A stretch of 64,000 nucleotides of DNA from Skermanella rosea. GTDB lineage: Bacteria > Pseudomonadota > Alphaproteobacteria > Azospirillales > Azospirillaceae. The notes under the pieces are model-generated. The model saw only the letters and a list, made by a program, of their open reading frames with translations. It searched no databases and had not been told where the DNA came from. This document shows, piece by piece, positions 51,935 through 60,680 of the stretch. The stretch covers positions 2,553,001 through 2,617,000 of the forward strand of contig NZ_CP086111.1 in assembly GCF_016806835.2 (NCBI RefSeq), in the 5' to 3' direction. The position numbers and the translations under genes are program-made. The number at the start of each line of letters is the position of its first letter. Within the stretch, counting starts at the first letter, position 1.

Positions 51935-52537
51935 TCAGCCCCCGGGCGGGTTGAAGCGGATCAGGGCCCGGCGGGGCAGGAAACGCGGGTTGTTCCGCTG
52001 GCGCTCGGAGAAGGGCGTCAGCGGGTCCCGATCGACGTTCGGGTTCTCCGACACGATGCCGGTCGTGCGAAAGTCGAAGAAGCTGGCGTTGATCGTGAAG
52101 TCGGGCAGGCGCCAGACGATCCTGACGGCGCTGGGCACCGCGATGTCGCCGTCCCGCGCCGTCTCCTCCGGTTCGCCATAGCGGTCGGTCAGGGCCCGGA
52201 CGATGTCCTCGAACACCACGGGCGTCGCCTGCCGGCCGCGCCGTTCCAGCAGGATCTGCCCCAGGCCGCCGGTCCGGCGGTCGATCTGGAGGAAGGCGCG
52301 GAACGGGATGCCGCCGACCTCGACATCCTCGACCGTGGTTTCCGAGAAGTAGCGTCCGAAGTCCCAACGGCCGGGCAAAGGGTTGGCGGATTCGCCCAGG
52401 GCGTCGGAAATCTCGGCCGGGCTCATGCCCCAGCGGACGCGCCCCAGGGTCTCCAGGTCGGCCGCCAGGGCGGCAGCGGCCAGGACGGCGGATTGCAGCG
52501 CCGAGACCAGGAGGAGCGCCGCGGCCAGGCGGGCCAT
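51935..52537 (-). CDS. Exported hypothetical protein co-translated with S10 carboxypeptidase
   Basis: 200 residues. Signal peptide at 1-26 (LAAALLLVSALQSAVLAAAALAAD region). The mature part has VRWGMSPAEISDALGE, an arrangement seen in many small periplasmic proteins in which a short conserved WGMSxxEV motif starts a beta-rich domain, and ends in an FNPPGG tail. Its ATG overlaps the stop of the peptidase gene (ATGA), so both are made together. No known function. Confidence 0.7.
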   Translation of the reverse strand: MARLAAALLLVSALQSAVLAAAALAADLETLGRVRWGMSPAEISDALGESANPLPGRWDFGRYFSETTVEDVEVGGIPFRAFLQIDRRTGGLGQILLERRGRQATPVVFEDIVRALTDRYGEPEETARDGDIAVPSAVRIVWRLPDFTINASFFDFRTTGIVSENPNVDRDPLTPFSERQRNNPRFLPRRALIRFNPPGG

Positions 52538-54096
52538 CACCGCCGTCCCCCCGCCGACTGCCCGTAGAAGCGGGCGACATCCTCGTTCATCAGGCGGCGC
52601 TGCTCGGGCCGCATATACATCATATGGCCGCCCGGGTAGGTTTTGACCGCGAGGTTCGCCTTGACCTCGGCCGGCAGGCGGAGCTGGTCGATCAGCCAGC
52701 GCGACGCCAGGTAGGGGGTCACAAGGTCGGTGATGCCGTGGGTCACCAGGACATGCATGTCGGGATTGACCGCCAGCGCTTCCTGAAGCTCGTCGGTCGC
52801 CCCGACATAGCCCTGCTGCCGGCCGAGGTCCCAGTTCCACTCGCCGGAGACGCGGCGGTTCAGCAGCCGGTAGGGCACCTCCGTCTCGAAGCCCAGCTCC
52901 GTCCGGACGTAATCATTGAACACGGCGGAGTAGGGAGCGATCAGGGCGTCCAGGAAGGGGTCGGACCCGACCGACTGGCGTTCGGGGCTGGGGTCGGGAG
53001 TCCTGATCGTCCCGTCGTAGAGGCTGACCACACGCCCCGGTTCCTGCGGCAACTCCTTGGCGAAGAGCTGGATCGGCAGTTTGGCGCGGAACCGCTCCAC
53101 CACGTGCACCGGCACGCCGGTCAGTCGGGCGACGCGGGCGTGGAAGGCCTTGGCCTCCTCGCTGTCCGGCTCGCTCATCGAGGCGAGGCCGACCAGATAG
53201 CCTTCGAGCGCGAAACGTTCCGCCTCCTCCAGCGAGGTTCCGTCGCCCCGGCCGAGCGCCTGGGCCGAGGCGGCCATGGAGGGCAGGGTCATGGCCCAGC
53301 CGAGCAGGTCGAAGTCGCCCCCGCGCAGCAGCGAGAATTCCAGCGCCGGGGAGACCAGGACGAGCCCGTTCAGCGCGATGCCGGCGTCGCGCTGGAGCTG
53401 GCGGGCCATCAGGACCGCGCGAAAGCCCCCATAGCTCTCGCCGGCGATGTATTTGGGCGAGGCCCAGCGGCCGTTGCGGGTCAGCCAGAGCCTGACGATC
53501 TCCGACATGCTGGAGACATCGCCCTGGACGCCGAGGAAGCGCTTCTCCGCGTCGTCCTCCTTGCCGGTCGCGCGGGAAAAGCCGGTGCCGACGGGGTCGA
53601 CGAACACGAGGTCGGTGAAGGCCAGCCAGGTTTCCGGATTTTCCTGGAGCCGTGCCGGCGGAGGCGCCAGCGTGCCGTCCGGATTGGTGACCAGCACCTT
53701 GGGGCCGACCACGCCCAGATGCAGGAAGGCGGAGGCGGCGCCGGGGCCGCCGTTGAACAGGAAAGTCACCGGGCGGTCCGAGCGGCCGGCATCGCGCGCG
53801 ATGTAGGAGGCCACGAAGATGCGGGCGGTCGTTTCCCCCTGGCCGTTGACGATCGGCATCATCTCCGCCGTGGCGGTGTAGTCGAGCCGGCGGCCGGCCA
53901 AGTCGAGCGCCAGTTGCCTGCGTGCCGGGGCGGCATCCGGGGCCGGACCGGGAGCCGGTGTCGCCGCCTCCTCCGTTTCCTCGGGTGGTTGCAGCGGCAT
54001 CTCCTGGGCGGCGACGGGCGGGCCGGCCAGCAGCCAAGCGGCCGTCAGGGCTGCGGCAAAGGACCGACGGGGAAAGGGCGGCGAGTTCTGGAGCAT
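52537..54096 (-). CDS. S10 family serine carboxypeptidase-like, exported
   Basis: 519 residues. Signal peptide 1-30, then a Pro/Glu/Ala-rich linker. FLFNGGPGAASAFLHLG is the S10 oxyanion region; the nucleophile is in YIAGESYGGFRA; Asp in THGITDLVTPY; His in TYPGGHMMYM. Bacterial S10 peptidases remove C-terminal residues from periplasmic or imported peptides. It is the first gene of a two-gene unit with an unknown exported protein. The window also has two cytoplasmic M20 enzymes and a peptide importer, so peptide use is a theme. Confidence 0.9.
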   Translation of the reverse strand: MLQNSPPFPRRSFAAALTAAWLLAGPPVAAQEMPLQPPEETEEAATPAPGPAPDAAPARRQLALDLAGRRLDYTATAEMMPIVNGQGETTARIFVASYIARDAGRSDRPVTFLFNGGPGAASAFLHLGVVGPKVLVTNPDGTLAPPPARLQENPETWLAFTDLVFVDPVGTGFSRATGKEDDAEKRFLGVQGDVSSMSEIVRLWLTRNGRWASPKYIAGESYGGFRAVLMARQLQRDAGIALNGLVLVSPALEFSLLRGGDFDLLGWAMTLPSMAASAQALGRGDGTSLEEAERFALEGYLVGLASMSEPDSEEAKAFHARVARLTGVPVHVVERFRAKLPIQLFAKELPQEPGRVVSLYDGTIRTPDPSPERQSVGSDPFLDALIAPYSAVFNDYVRTELGFETEVPYRLLNRRVSGEWNWDLGRQQGYVGATDELQEALAVNPDMHVLVTHGITDLVTPYLASRWLIDQLRLPAEVKANLAVKTYPGGHMMYMRPEQRRLMNEDVARFYGQSAGGRR

Positions 54097-54260
54097 CCGG
54101 GACCTTCGCTGACTGGCTGCGACGACGGGTTCTTGGAAACCTCAACCTTCCGGGGTGCGGGATGATCCGACATTCCGGTCACAATGAAGTAACTAATTTG
54201 AGCTAAACACTTTCCGATGCGCTTCGAGGACGTCCAAGAAGATCAAGCTTCTGGTGGAAC

Positions 54261-55010
54261 ATGGAACTTGGCACTGCGGTTACCACCGTCAAAGGCGACC
54301 CGATCACGGTCGCCGACGTGATCCTTCACCTCAAGGCCAAGGGGACCTTCCGCACCGCGATCTATGAGATCATCGAACGGCGGGTGGTCGAGTACAAGCT
54401 GGAGGAGCATGGCGTCAGCCTGACCGACGTCGAGATCGAGGAAAGGGTCCATGGCCGCAAGACGATGCTGGCGCTGTGGGACGAGAACGCTTTCGCCTCC
54501 TATCTCAAGCATTTCGGCCTGACCCGCGAGCAGTGGCTGGACACGCTGGCGGCCGACATGCGGCGGGAGCGGCTGCGCGACCTGGTGGTCACCAGGGAGC
54601 TGGTGCAGAATCACTACCGCCAGAACAGCGCCCGCTTCACCTCCGTCTCGATCGCGCGGATCGCCTGCCGCACCAGGGCCGACGCGGAGCGCGCGCTGGC
54701 TGCGGTCGGCGCCCGGCAGGCTGATTTCGTGGAGCTGGCGCGGACCTACTCGGTCGATGACAATACGAGGCTGAGCGGCGGCTATATCGGCAACCTGAAG
54801 CGCGGCATGCTGCCGGCCGAGGTGGACGAGCGGGCCTTCGCCTGCGGTGAGAACGAGATCATCGGCCCGTTCTCCGAAAACGGGCTGTGGACCATCTACA
54901 AGGTCTATTCGCGGACCGTGACCAAGCTGAACGACGCCCTGACGAAGCAGATCAAGGACCACATCTTCGAGGAGTGGCTGCGCCATCAGGTCTGCGTCGC
55001 TCCGGCGTGA
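54261..55010 (+). CDS. PpiC/parvulin-related protein without signal peptide, coupled to HlyD
   Basis: 249 residues. N-terminal helical SurA-like part (residues 1-120, ITVADVILHLKAKGTF, REQWLDTLAADMRRERLRDLVV), then a parvulin-like domain (about 125-215) with ADFVELARTYSVDDNTRLSGGYIGNLKRGMLP. Unlike periplasmic SurA/PpiD there is no signal or membrane anchor, so it should be cytoplasmic. PpiC-related proteins of this type occur in several putative peptide maturation and export loci. Its stop overlaps the HlyD start codon by four bases (GTGA). Confidence 0.83.
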   Translation: MELGTAVTTVKGDPITVADVILHLKAKGTFRTAIYEIIERRVVEYKLEEHGVSLTDVEIEERVHGRKTMLALWDENAFASYLKHFGLTREQWLDTLAADMRRERLRDLVVTRELVQNHYRQNSARFTSVSIARIACRTRADAERALAAVGARQADFVELARTYSVDDNTRLSGGYIGNLKRGMLPAEVDERAFACGENEIIGPFSENGLWTIYKVYSRTVTKLNDALTKQIKDHIFEEWLRHQVCVAPA

Positions 55011-56437
55011 CCGTGGGGATCCGGGATCGGGGCCGTTCCGTGGCAACGGCGAAGCCCGCGAAACCCATCCGGAAGCGGACGCCGCCGAAGCCGGCCGGCA
55101 AGGCTTTGGCCAAGCGGTCGCGGGACGAGGACCGGCATCCGCTGAAGGCGGCGACGCTGCTGTTCTCCTCGCCGAACCCGCTGTTCCGCGCGCCGGTCTA
55201 TGTCCTGTTCTTCACGCTGCTGGGAATGCTGATCTATTCCTTCTTCGCGACCAAGGACACGACGGTGGAGGCGCCGCTGATGCTCCAGCGGCAGGCGATG
55301 ATGATCCAGGCGGTCGGCGGCGGGCTGGTGGAGGCGGTCGAGGCCGGCGAGAACGCAGCGGTGTTCGCGGGCGATCCGCTGGCCACGATCCAGGAGAAGA
55401 TCCGGGCGGCGACCACGCCCGAGCAGGAGGCCATGCAGCGCCAGATCGCCGACCTTCAGCAGCAGGAGCGGGAGGCGGCCAAGGAGTACGATTTCCGCCT
55501 GAGCCAGCTGGAACTCGACCGACTGAACCTGGAGCGGCGCCGCGCCACCGAGCAGGGGGCGATCGACAACCGCATCCGGCAGATCGAGATCCAGCTCCAG
55601 ATCACCCAGCGCAACCGCCAGGGAATCGACGAGGATCTGGCGAACGCCCGGCAGGACCTGGGCGTCCGGCAGCAGCTCTATGCCATGCGCGACATCCCGC
55701 AGGTGGAGCTTCAACGTGCCCAGACCCGGGTCAGCGATCTCCAGCGCGCGCAAGTGAATGCCGAGTCCGACATACAGAACGTCAGGCTGGCGCTGGAGAC
55801 CGCGCGGGCCGAACGGGTCCAGATGGCGCAGACCTTCTCCCAGTCCAGGCTGGAGAACGAGATCGAGAACCTGAAGAGCGCCCGGCAGCGCGACCAGGCG
55901 CTGATCCGCGACCGCATCGACGAGTTGACCAACCGACTGCTGGAATCCCGCACGCTGGTCCCGGGTGTTCGTTACGACGGCGAGAAGGCGCTCTACAGCA
56001 GCGTCGTGGACGGCGTGGTGACGGCGGTCCATGTCCAACGCGGCACGATCATCAATCCCGGCATGCCGATGTTCACCATGGTGCGGAACACGGCGCCGCT
56101 GGAAGCCCATGTGCTGATCAAGAACCGCGACATCGGCCGGATCAGGCGCGGCCAACGGGTGCAGATCAAGTACTTCGCCTATCCGGGAGTCGACTACGGC
56201 GTTCAGAACGGGATCGTCGCCGACATCGCGGCCAAGCCGGACAGCCAGCCCGGCGGGCAGTCCATGTACCTGGTCAAGGTGGCGCTGGAGCGCGAGACGG
56301 TGACCGGGCTGAACGGCGTGACCAAGACGCTGGAGATCGGCCTGGAGGGCACCGCCGAGATCAAGACCGGCGAAAAGCGCCTGATCGAAATCCTGTTCGC
56401 CCCGGCTTCCCGCTTCTTCCAGAAGGAAGAGGGCTGA
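55007..56437 (+). CDS. HlyD-type membrane fusion protein (type I secretion)
   Basis: About 476 residues. A basic, Pro/Lys-rich cytoplasmic tail, one membrane helix (about 66-85, VYVLFFTLLGMLIYSFF), a lipoyl half-motif, a long coiled coil (about 135-310, Gln/Glu/Arg-rich heptads), a second lipoyl half and a beta-barrel domain (SVVDGVVTAVHVQRGTIINPGMPMF). This is the HlyD/adaptor design that links an inner-membrane ABC exporter to TolC. I use the GTG at 55007 (GTGA overlap with the PpiC stop); GTG at 55040 is an alternative. No exporter ATPase is in the window; a TolC-like gene is at the right edge. Confidence 0.9.
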   Translation: MTVGIRDRGRSVATAKPAKPIRKRTPPKPAGKALAKRSRDEDRHPLKAATLLFSSPNPLFRAPVYVLFFTLLGMLIYSFFATKDTTVEAPLMLQRQAMMIQAVGGGLVEAVEAGENAAVFAGDPLATIQEKIRAATTPEQEAMQRQIADLQQQEREAAKEYDFRLSQLELDRLNLERRRATEQGAIDNRIRQIEIQLQITQRNRQGIDEDLANARQDLGVRQQLYAMRDIPQVELQRAQTRVSDLQRAQVNAESDIQNVRLALETARAERVQMAQTFSQSRLENEIENLKSARQRDQALIRDRIDELTNRLLESRTLVPGVRYDGEKALYSSVVDGVVTAVHVQRGTIINPGMPMFTMVRNTAPLEAHVLIKNRDIGRIRRGQRVQIKYFAYPGVDYGVQNGIVADIAAKPDSQPGGQSMYLVKVALERETVTGLNGVTKTLEIGLEGTAEIKTGEKRLIEILFAPASRFFQKEEG

Positions 56438-56556
56438 GGTCCCGGATGGCCGCCGACACCGCGGATCTCCTTACCGGTGCCGGAATACCACCACTGCGAT
56501 GATCGCCGCAGCGAATTTGTGTTCGGGATCGGCCCGCGGCAGGGCAGGATACCGCC

Positions 56557-57336
56557 ATGACGATCTCTCTCACCGAACAAGCCGAATTCCTGGCAAGCGC
56601 CCGCAAGGCGGGCCGCGCGCTCCGGGAGTTTCCGGGCCACCCGCCGGCGAACGTGGACGAGGCCTACCGCCTTCAGGACGAGGTGCGGGCCGCCATGGAC
56701 GAACCGGTGTGCGGCTGGAAGATCGGCGCGACCAGCCGCCCGGTCCAGGAGGCGATCGGCACCGACGAGCCGTTCGCCGGACCCCTGTATGGTCCGCGTT
56801 GCCACGGCACCGGTGCCGAACTGCCCGTCCCGGAAGGCGTCCTGGGGGTGGAGTGCGAGTTCGCGTTCCGCCTCGCCCGTCCGCTGCCGCCGCGCCCTCT
56901 TCCCTATGCGCCCGAAGAGGTGGTCGAGGCCGTGGGCAGCGTGCATCCGGCCATCGAACTCGTCGGCCTGTACCTGCCGCCGGAGGCGTTCAGGGATGTC
57001 CGTTGGTGCATCGCCGACCATGCGCTCGACGTCGCCTTCGTCGCCGGTGCCGCGATCCCTGACTGGCGCGGTCTCGATCTTCCGGCGCTGCCGGTCCGCT
57101 GCATGGTCAATGGCAGGGAGGTCGCCGCCGGCACCGGGGCCGCCGTCCTCGGCGACCCGGTGACGGCGCTGACCTGGCTGGCGAATGCGCTCTCCCGCCG
57201 TGGCTGCGGCTTGCTGGCCGACGACTGGATCAGCACGGGCACCTGTACGGGCATCCAGCCCGTCCGGCCGAGGGATGTGGTCGAGGCGGTGTTCGGCGGC
57301 ACAGGCAGCGTCCGCGTGGCCTTTACCGGCGCTTGA
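56557..57336 (+). CDS. MhpD-type 2-keto-4-pentenoate hydratase / FAH-superfamily enzyme (second copy)
   Basis: 259 residues. VCGWKIGATSRPVQEAIG, LGVECEFAFRLARPL, AVGSVHPAIEL and ISTGTCTGIQPV match the hydratase family and the paralogue at 18544-19302, with clear but moderate similarity. It is set between an exporter gene and the ATP-grasp gene and is not obviously linked to either; a 2-oxo-acid catabolic role is likely. 119 bases separate it from the HlyD stop and it is convergent with the ATP-grasp gene. Confidence 0.82.
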   Translation: MTISLTEQAEFLASARKAGRALREFPGHPPANVDEAYRLQDEVRAAMDEPVCGWKIGATSRPVQEAIGTDEPFAGPLYGPRCHGTGAELPVPEGVLGVECEFAFRLARPLPPRPLPYAPEEVVEAVGSVHPAIELVGLYLPPEAFRDVRWCIADHALDVAFVAGAAIPDWRGLDLPALPVRCMVNGREVAAGTGAAVLGDPVTALTWLANALSRRGCGLLADDWISTGTCTGIQPVRPRDVVEAVFGGTGSVRVAFTGA

Positions 57337-57404
57337 TACGAATGATGCCGTCAGGCTGATGCTCGATCATGCGCTCCCGGCTTCATCACGCGGCGTTGCG
57401 GCGC

Positions 57405-58373
57405 CTAGGCCGCCGCCTCCAGCGTGCCGGTCCGGGCGAACGCGACGAGGTAGCGGGCGAGGGCGCCGAACACGGTGTGGCGGTGTTCGGGCGGCAGCCA
57501 CATGACGAACGGGCCGGGGTTGCAGTCGAGATATGTGAGCTTGCCGTCATCGTCCAGGATGGCGTCCCAGGCGGCATAGTGCAGGCCGAGGGCACGGTTG
57601 GCCCGGACGATGGCCTTCTCCTCCGCCGGGTCCAGCGTCACCGGCTCGAAGCCTCGGGTCGCGGTCCGGGAATCGACGCCGTCGGCCAGGATGCGGAGCG
57701 GCAGGACGACGCGGTCGGCGACGATGTGGATACGGATGGTGGAGCCGGGCACCCGATGCTGGAACAGCGCCGGGCACAGCAGTAGCTCGTCCAGCCGGGT
57801 CCTGTCCTCGGCCGTGACGCTGCGGGTGGAGCCGACGCCGATGGCGGGCTTGACGACCGCCTCCCCGACTTCGTCCAGGAAACGCCCGGCCTCGTCCGGG
57901 CAGCTCGTGCTGAGCGACCTCGGCACCCGGAAGCCGGCGGCGCGCAGCTTCTCGTAGAACTGCCCCTTGCTGTTGTGGTCGATGTAAGCGGAAGTCAGCC
58001 GGTTGATCACCAGCCGGCCGCCCAGGTGCAGATGCTCGAAGAAGCCGTAGGTCGCGGCGTTCAGCGCCTGTTCCTGGATGTAGGACACGCGGTACTCGGC
58101 ATAGCTCGCCTCGTTCAGCACGGGCGGCAGGACGGGCAGGGTGCGGGGCGCCGTGCAGCGGATATGGACCGCCCGAATGTCACCGAAGTCCGTGTCGCCC
58201 CAGCGGGCTGCCGCGGCGGAACCGGGCGCCCCGATGGCGACCGTCGGCTTGCCCGGCCGCCCGACCTGGATGTCCAGGACCACGGGCTCGGCCCCCAGCG
58301 CGGTCACCTCGGCGGCGATCTCGGCGATCTGGGCACTGTCCTGGTTGGCGAACAGGGCAATCTTCGCGGTCAT
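57405..58373 (-). CDS. RimK-like ATP-grasp ligase next to a glycine-rich peptide gene
   Basis: 322 residues. Pre-ATP-grasp domain, then the ATP-grasp fold: substrate/ATP region with KLRAAGFRVPRSLSTSCPDEA and the ATP-binding Lys in VVKPAIGVGSTRSV, and the metal motif in YLDCNPGPFVMW (D-x-NP in place of E-x-NP). The family joins a carboxylate to an amine, hydroxyl or thiol using ATP. The ATG at 58373 has GGAG nine bases upstream; an ATG at 58382 lies directly against that GGAG and is less likely. It begins 49 bases after the stop of the glycine-rich peptide gene on the same strand, the layout of precursor plus maturase in ATP-grasp RiPP loci. Confidence 0.82.
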   Translation of the reverse strand: MTAKIALFANQDSAQIAEIAAEVTALGAEPVVLDIQVGRPGKPTVAIGAPGSAAAARWGDTDFGDIRAVHIRCTAPRTLPVLPPVLNEASYAEYRVSYIQEQALNAATYGFFEHLHLGGRLVINRLTSAYIDHNSKGQFYEKLRAAGFRVPRSLSTSCPDEAGRFLDEVGEAVVKPAIGVGSTRSVTAEDRTRLDELLLCPALFQHRVPGSTIRIHIVADRVVLPLRILADGVDSRTATRGFEPVTLDPAEEKAIVRANRALGLHYAAWDAILDDDGKLTYLDCNPGPFVMWLPPEHRHTVFGALARYLVAFARTGTLEAAA

Positions 58374-58422
58374 TCCGGGCATCTCCGCAGGGTCGTCGCC
58401 GACCGGTCAGGAACCGAGGTGG

Positions 58423-58680
58423 TCAGAAGCTGATATTGATGGAGCCGATGGCGGTGTTGTCGGCGGCTCCCCCGCCCAGCGCGCCGCCCGCGGTGGCGGA
58501 GGAATACCCGTCGCCGCCGGACCCGGACGCGCCCGCCTGGCCGAACGAGGCTCCGAACCCGCCGCCGGCCGATGCCGAGCCCGACCCCGTGCCGCCGACC
58601 CCGGAGGAGCCGGCATGGCCATGGCCGAACGCGTCGCCGCCGGATTTCCCGCTTTGGTCGAAGTTCAGATCAGTGCCCAT
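58423..58680 (-). CDS. Glycine/serine/alanine-rich 85-aa peptide, candidate RiPP precursor
   Basis: 85 residues: 28 Gly, 14 Ser and 13 Ala, no Cys, Trp or Pro. A short charged start (MGTDLNFDQSGKSGGDAF) is followed by a His-Gly segment (GHGH), a long Gly/Ser/Ala tract broken by Phe, Asp57 and Tyr59, and a distinct end NTAIGSINISF. AGGGAG lies seven bases before the ATG. Placement directly before an ATP-grasp ligase suggests a modified and exported peptide, with Asp, Ser, Thr or Lys side chains as candidate sites. A structural glycine-rich protein is the main alternative. Confidence 0.7.
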   Translation of the reverse strand: MGTDLNFDQSGKSGGDAFGHGHAGSSGVGGTGSGSASAGGGFGASFGQAGASGSGGDGYSSATAGGALGGGAADNTAIGSINISF

Positions 58681-58989
58681 GGACAAACTCCCTGCCGCAT
58701 GCCGTCGCCATACCGAGCCGAGGTTGCAACCAGAAGGAAATAATCGGTCGCGCGCATATGTCGTAGCGGGTGCCGTACCAGTCGATGTACCATTTGTTTC
58801 GGGCTTCGTCCATGGCTTCGTCCGGGCCAGCGCCTGCGGTGGCAAATCCAGAAGGTTAGACACCGAAGCGGCACGGTTTCCTTCAATTTTATATTTATCT
58901 TGAGTCACTCGGACGGGAATGACATTAACTCAGGGTGGACCGGACTGCCTCCCGACGGGCGCCGGCCCCCGATCAGGATGATTTCTTGA
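58681..58989. promoter_or_regulatory. 309-base divergent promoter region of the glycine-rich peptide and PP2C genes
   Basis: No credible gene. The part at 58880-58930 is strikingly AT-rich for this genome and contains TATAAA on the minus strand (58888-58893), a possible -10 element that would give the peptide mRNA a leader of about 200 bases. GTACCA occurs twice in direct repeat (58775-58780 and 58787-58792), 12 bases apart. Confidence 0.4.
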
Positions 58990-59751
58990 ATGACAGGCAC
59001 CAGACCCCGCTCAGTTCAGTATGCCGGCCTCACGGATGTCGGCCGCGTCCGCTCCCAGAACGAGGACTCGTTCCAGATCGATCCGGATCTCGGCCTCGTC
59101 CTCGTCGCGGACGGCATGGGTGGCCATGTCGGCGGCGACATCGCCAGCCGGACAGCGATCGAGGCGGTCAACGACTTCATCCTCGAATACGAGCCGGTGC
59201 CGGACGGGTTCGACCGGACGGGAACCGAGGGATCGATCGAGATCGCCCGCACCGCTGTCCATCGCGCGAACCAGCGGATCGTCGGCCTGAACCATGAGCG
59301 GGGGCTGCCGGACAACCGGGGGATGGGCACGACCATCGTCGGGTTCTGGCTGCCGTCGGGCTTGTCCCCGGCCATCGTCTTCCATGTCGGCGACAGCCGG
59401 CTCTACCGGCTTCGCGGCGGGCGGCTGGACCAGATCACCCACGACCACAGCCTTTACCAGGCCTGGGTGGATGCCGGCCGATCGGGTGCCCCGCCGAACC
59501 GCAACATCATCATGCGGGCGCTGGGCGTCGCGGACGATGCCGAAGCCGACGTATCCGTCGAGGAGACCCGGGCGGGCGACATTTTCCTGCTGTGCTCCGA
59601 CGGCCTGAACGGCATGGTCCCGGACGACACGATCATCGACATCCTGATCGAGCCGCTGCCGCTGGAAGAAGCCTGCCGCCGGCTGGTCGAGGAGGCGAAC
59701 GCCCATGGCGGCCGCGACAACGTGACGGTGGCCCTGGTTCGGTTCGACTGA
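58990..59751 (+). CDS. PP2C-type serine/threonine protein phosphatase
   Basis: 253 residues, soluble. All metal motifs are present: DVGRVRSQNEDSF, VLVADGMGGHVGGDIAS, GMGTTIVGFW, FHVGDSRLYRLR, LLCSDGLNGMV and GGRDNVTVALV. It removes phosphate from Ser/Thr residues, often the partner of a Hanks-type kinase and FHA proteins. No kinase lies in the window, but two FHA proteins are encoded convergently just downstream, so the three probably share a signalling circuit. Divergent from the glycine-rich peptide gene. Confidence 0.93.
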   Translation: MTGTRPRSVQYAGLTDVGRVRSQNEDSFQIDPDLGLVLVADGMGGHVGGDIASRTAIEAVNDFILEYEPVPDGFDRTGTEGSIEIARTAVHRANQRIVGLNHERGLPDNRGMGTTIVGFWLPSGLSPAIVFHVGDSRLYRLRGGRLDQITHDHSLYQAWVDAGRSGAPPNRNIIMRALGVADDAEADVSVEETRAGDIFLLCSDGLNGMVPDDTIIDILIEPLPLEEACRRLVEEANAHGGRDNVTVALVRFD

Positions 59752-59764
59752 CGGGATCCCCCCG

Positions 59765-60661
59765 CTATCCGGCCTCCCCCTCGATCGTGCCGCAACGGTA
59801 CCGGATGACATTGTCCGGGTCCTCGGCCGGCGCGATCCCGAGGGAGATCAGGCCGGAGGTCAGCAGGTAGGTCGGTTCCCGCTTCAGCACCAGCAGGCGC
59901 TGGCTTTCGTCGAGGCAGAAGGTGCCGTTGGTGCTGTGGTCGGTCAGGGTGAACCGGCCGTTCATGATCTCCAGCGTGGCATGTCGGCGCGAAGCCCAGT
60001 CGCTGTTGATCACCAGCCCGCAACCGACGTCGCGCCCCATCAGCACCGGCGCCGAGCCGGTGTCGAGGCGGAGCTGGCGTCCCCGGTGGGTCAGGATCAG
60101 GATGCCCCGGCGCTTGCCGCTGGCGCCATCGAGCTGGCCGGCCGCGACGGTCACGTTCTCCGGATCGCCGAGGGTGCGGTAGATCTCGACCGCGTCGATG
60201 CCGCCCTTGACCACCGCCGAATCGAGCCGCTGGGTGTTGGACCGGTAGGCCGGGTGCAGGGCGTCGACACAGGCGCGGGTCATCAGCACCTCGCCTGGGC
60301 TGGCGAGGGCGGCGAGGCGGGACGCGAGGTTGACCGTGGCGCCGAACACGTCGCCCGGGGTCACGATCACGGGTCCGATGGTGAAGCCGATCCTGACCTT
60401 CGGCTCGGTGCCGCGCAGCGCTTCCTGGATGTGGGCGGCGGCGCAGTAGGCGGTGTCGGCCGACGGGAAGGTGCTGAGCGCCCCGTCGCCCATGGTCTTG
60501 ACCACGGTTCCGGAATAGCGCTCGGTCGCCTCGATGATCTGGCCGACGCACCGCTCCGTCAGGGCGTGCGCGGCGGCATCTCCCAGGACCTGGTAAAGGC
60601 GCGTGCTGTCGCAAACGTCCGCGAACATCACCGCCATGGACTCGCCGGACTGGACCGTCAC
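59765..60661 (-). CDS. Class III adenylate/guanylate cyclase fused to FHA domain
   Basis: 298 residues from the GTG at 60661. N-terminal cyclase domain (about 5-165): metal Asp in VMFADVCDST, Lys and Asp in KTMGDGALS, and the transition-state Asn/Arg in GATVNLASRL, so it looks catalytically competent. C-terminal FHA domain (about 195-285) with MGRD, SRRHATL and STNGTF, which reads phospho-threonine. Starting at 60736 would overlap the upstream FHA gene by 56 bases and adds a poor N-terminus. Likely links Ser/Thr phosphorylation state to cyclic nucleotide output. Confidence 0.88.
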   Translation of the reverse strand: MTVQSGESMAVMFADVCDSTRLYQVLGDAAAHALTERCVGQIIEATERYSGTVVKTMGDGALSTFPSADTAYCAAAHIQEALRGTEPKVRIGFTIGPVIVTPGDVFGATVNLASRLAALASPGEVLMTRACVDALHPAYRSNTQRLDSAVVKGGIDAVEIYRTLGDPENVTVAAGQLDGASGKRRGILILTHRGRQLRLDTGSAPVLMGRDVGCGLVINSDWASRRHATLEIMNGRFTLTDHSTNGTFCLDESQRLLVLKREPTYLLTSGLISLGIAPAEDPDNVIRYRCGTIEGEAG

Positions 60662-60680
60662 GACCGCGCCACCCCGCTCG

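Noticed and set aside
58681-58908. N-terminal extension of the glycine-rich peptide to an ATG at 58908
   Set aside because: Lies in an AT-rich promoter-like stretch, has no ribosome-binding site, and the ATG at 58680 has AGGGAG at the right distance.
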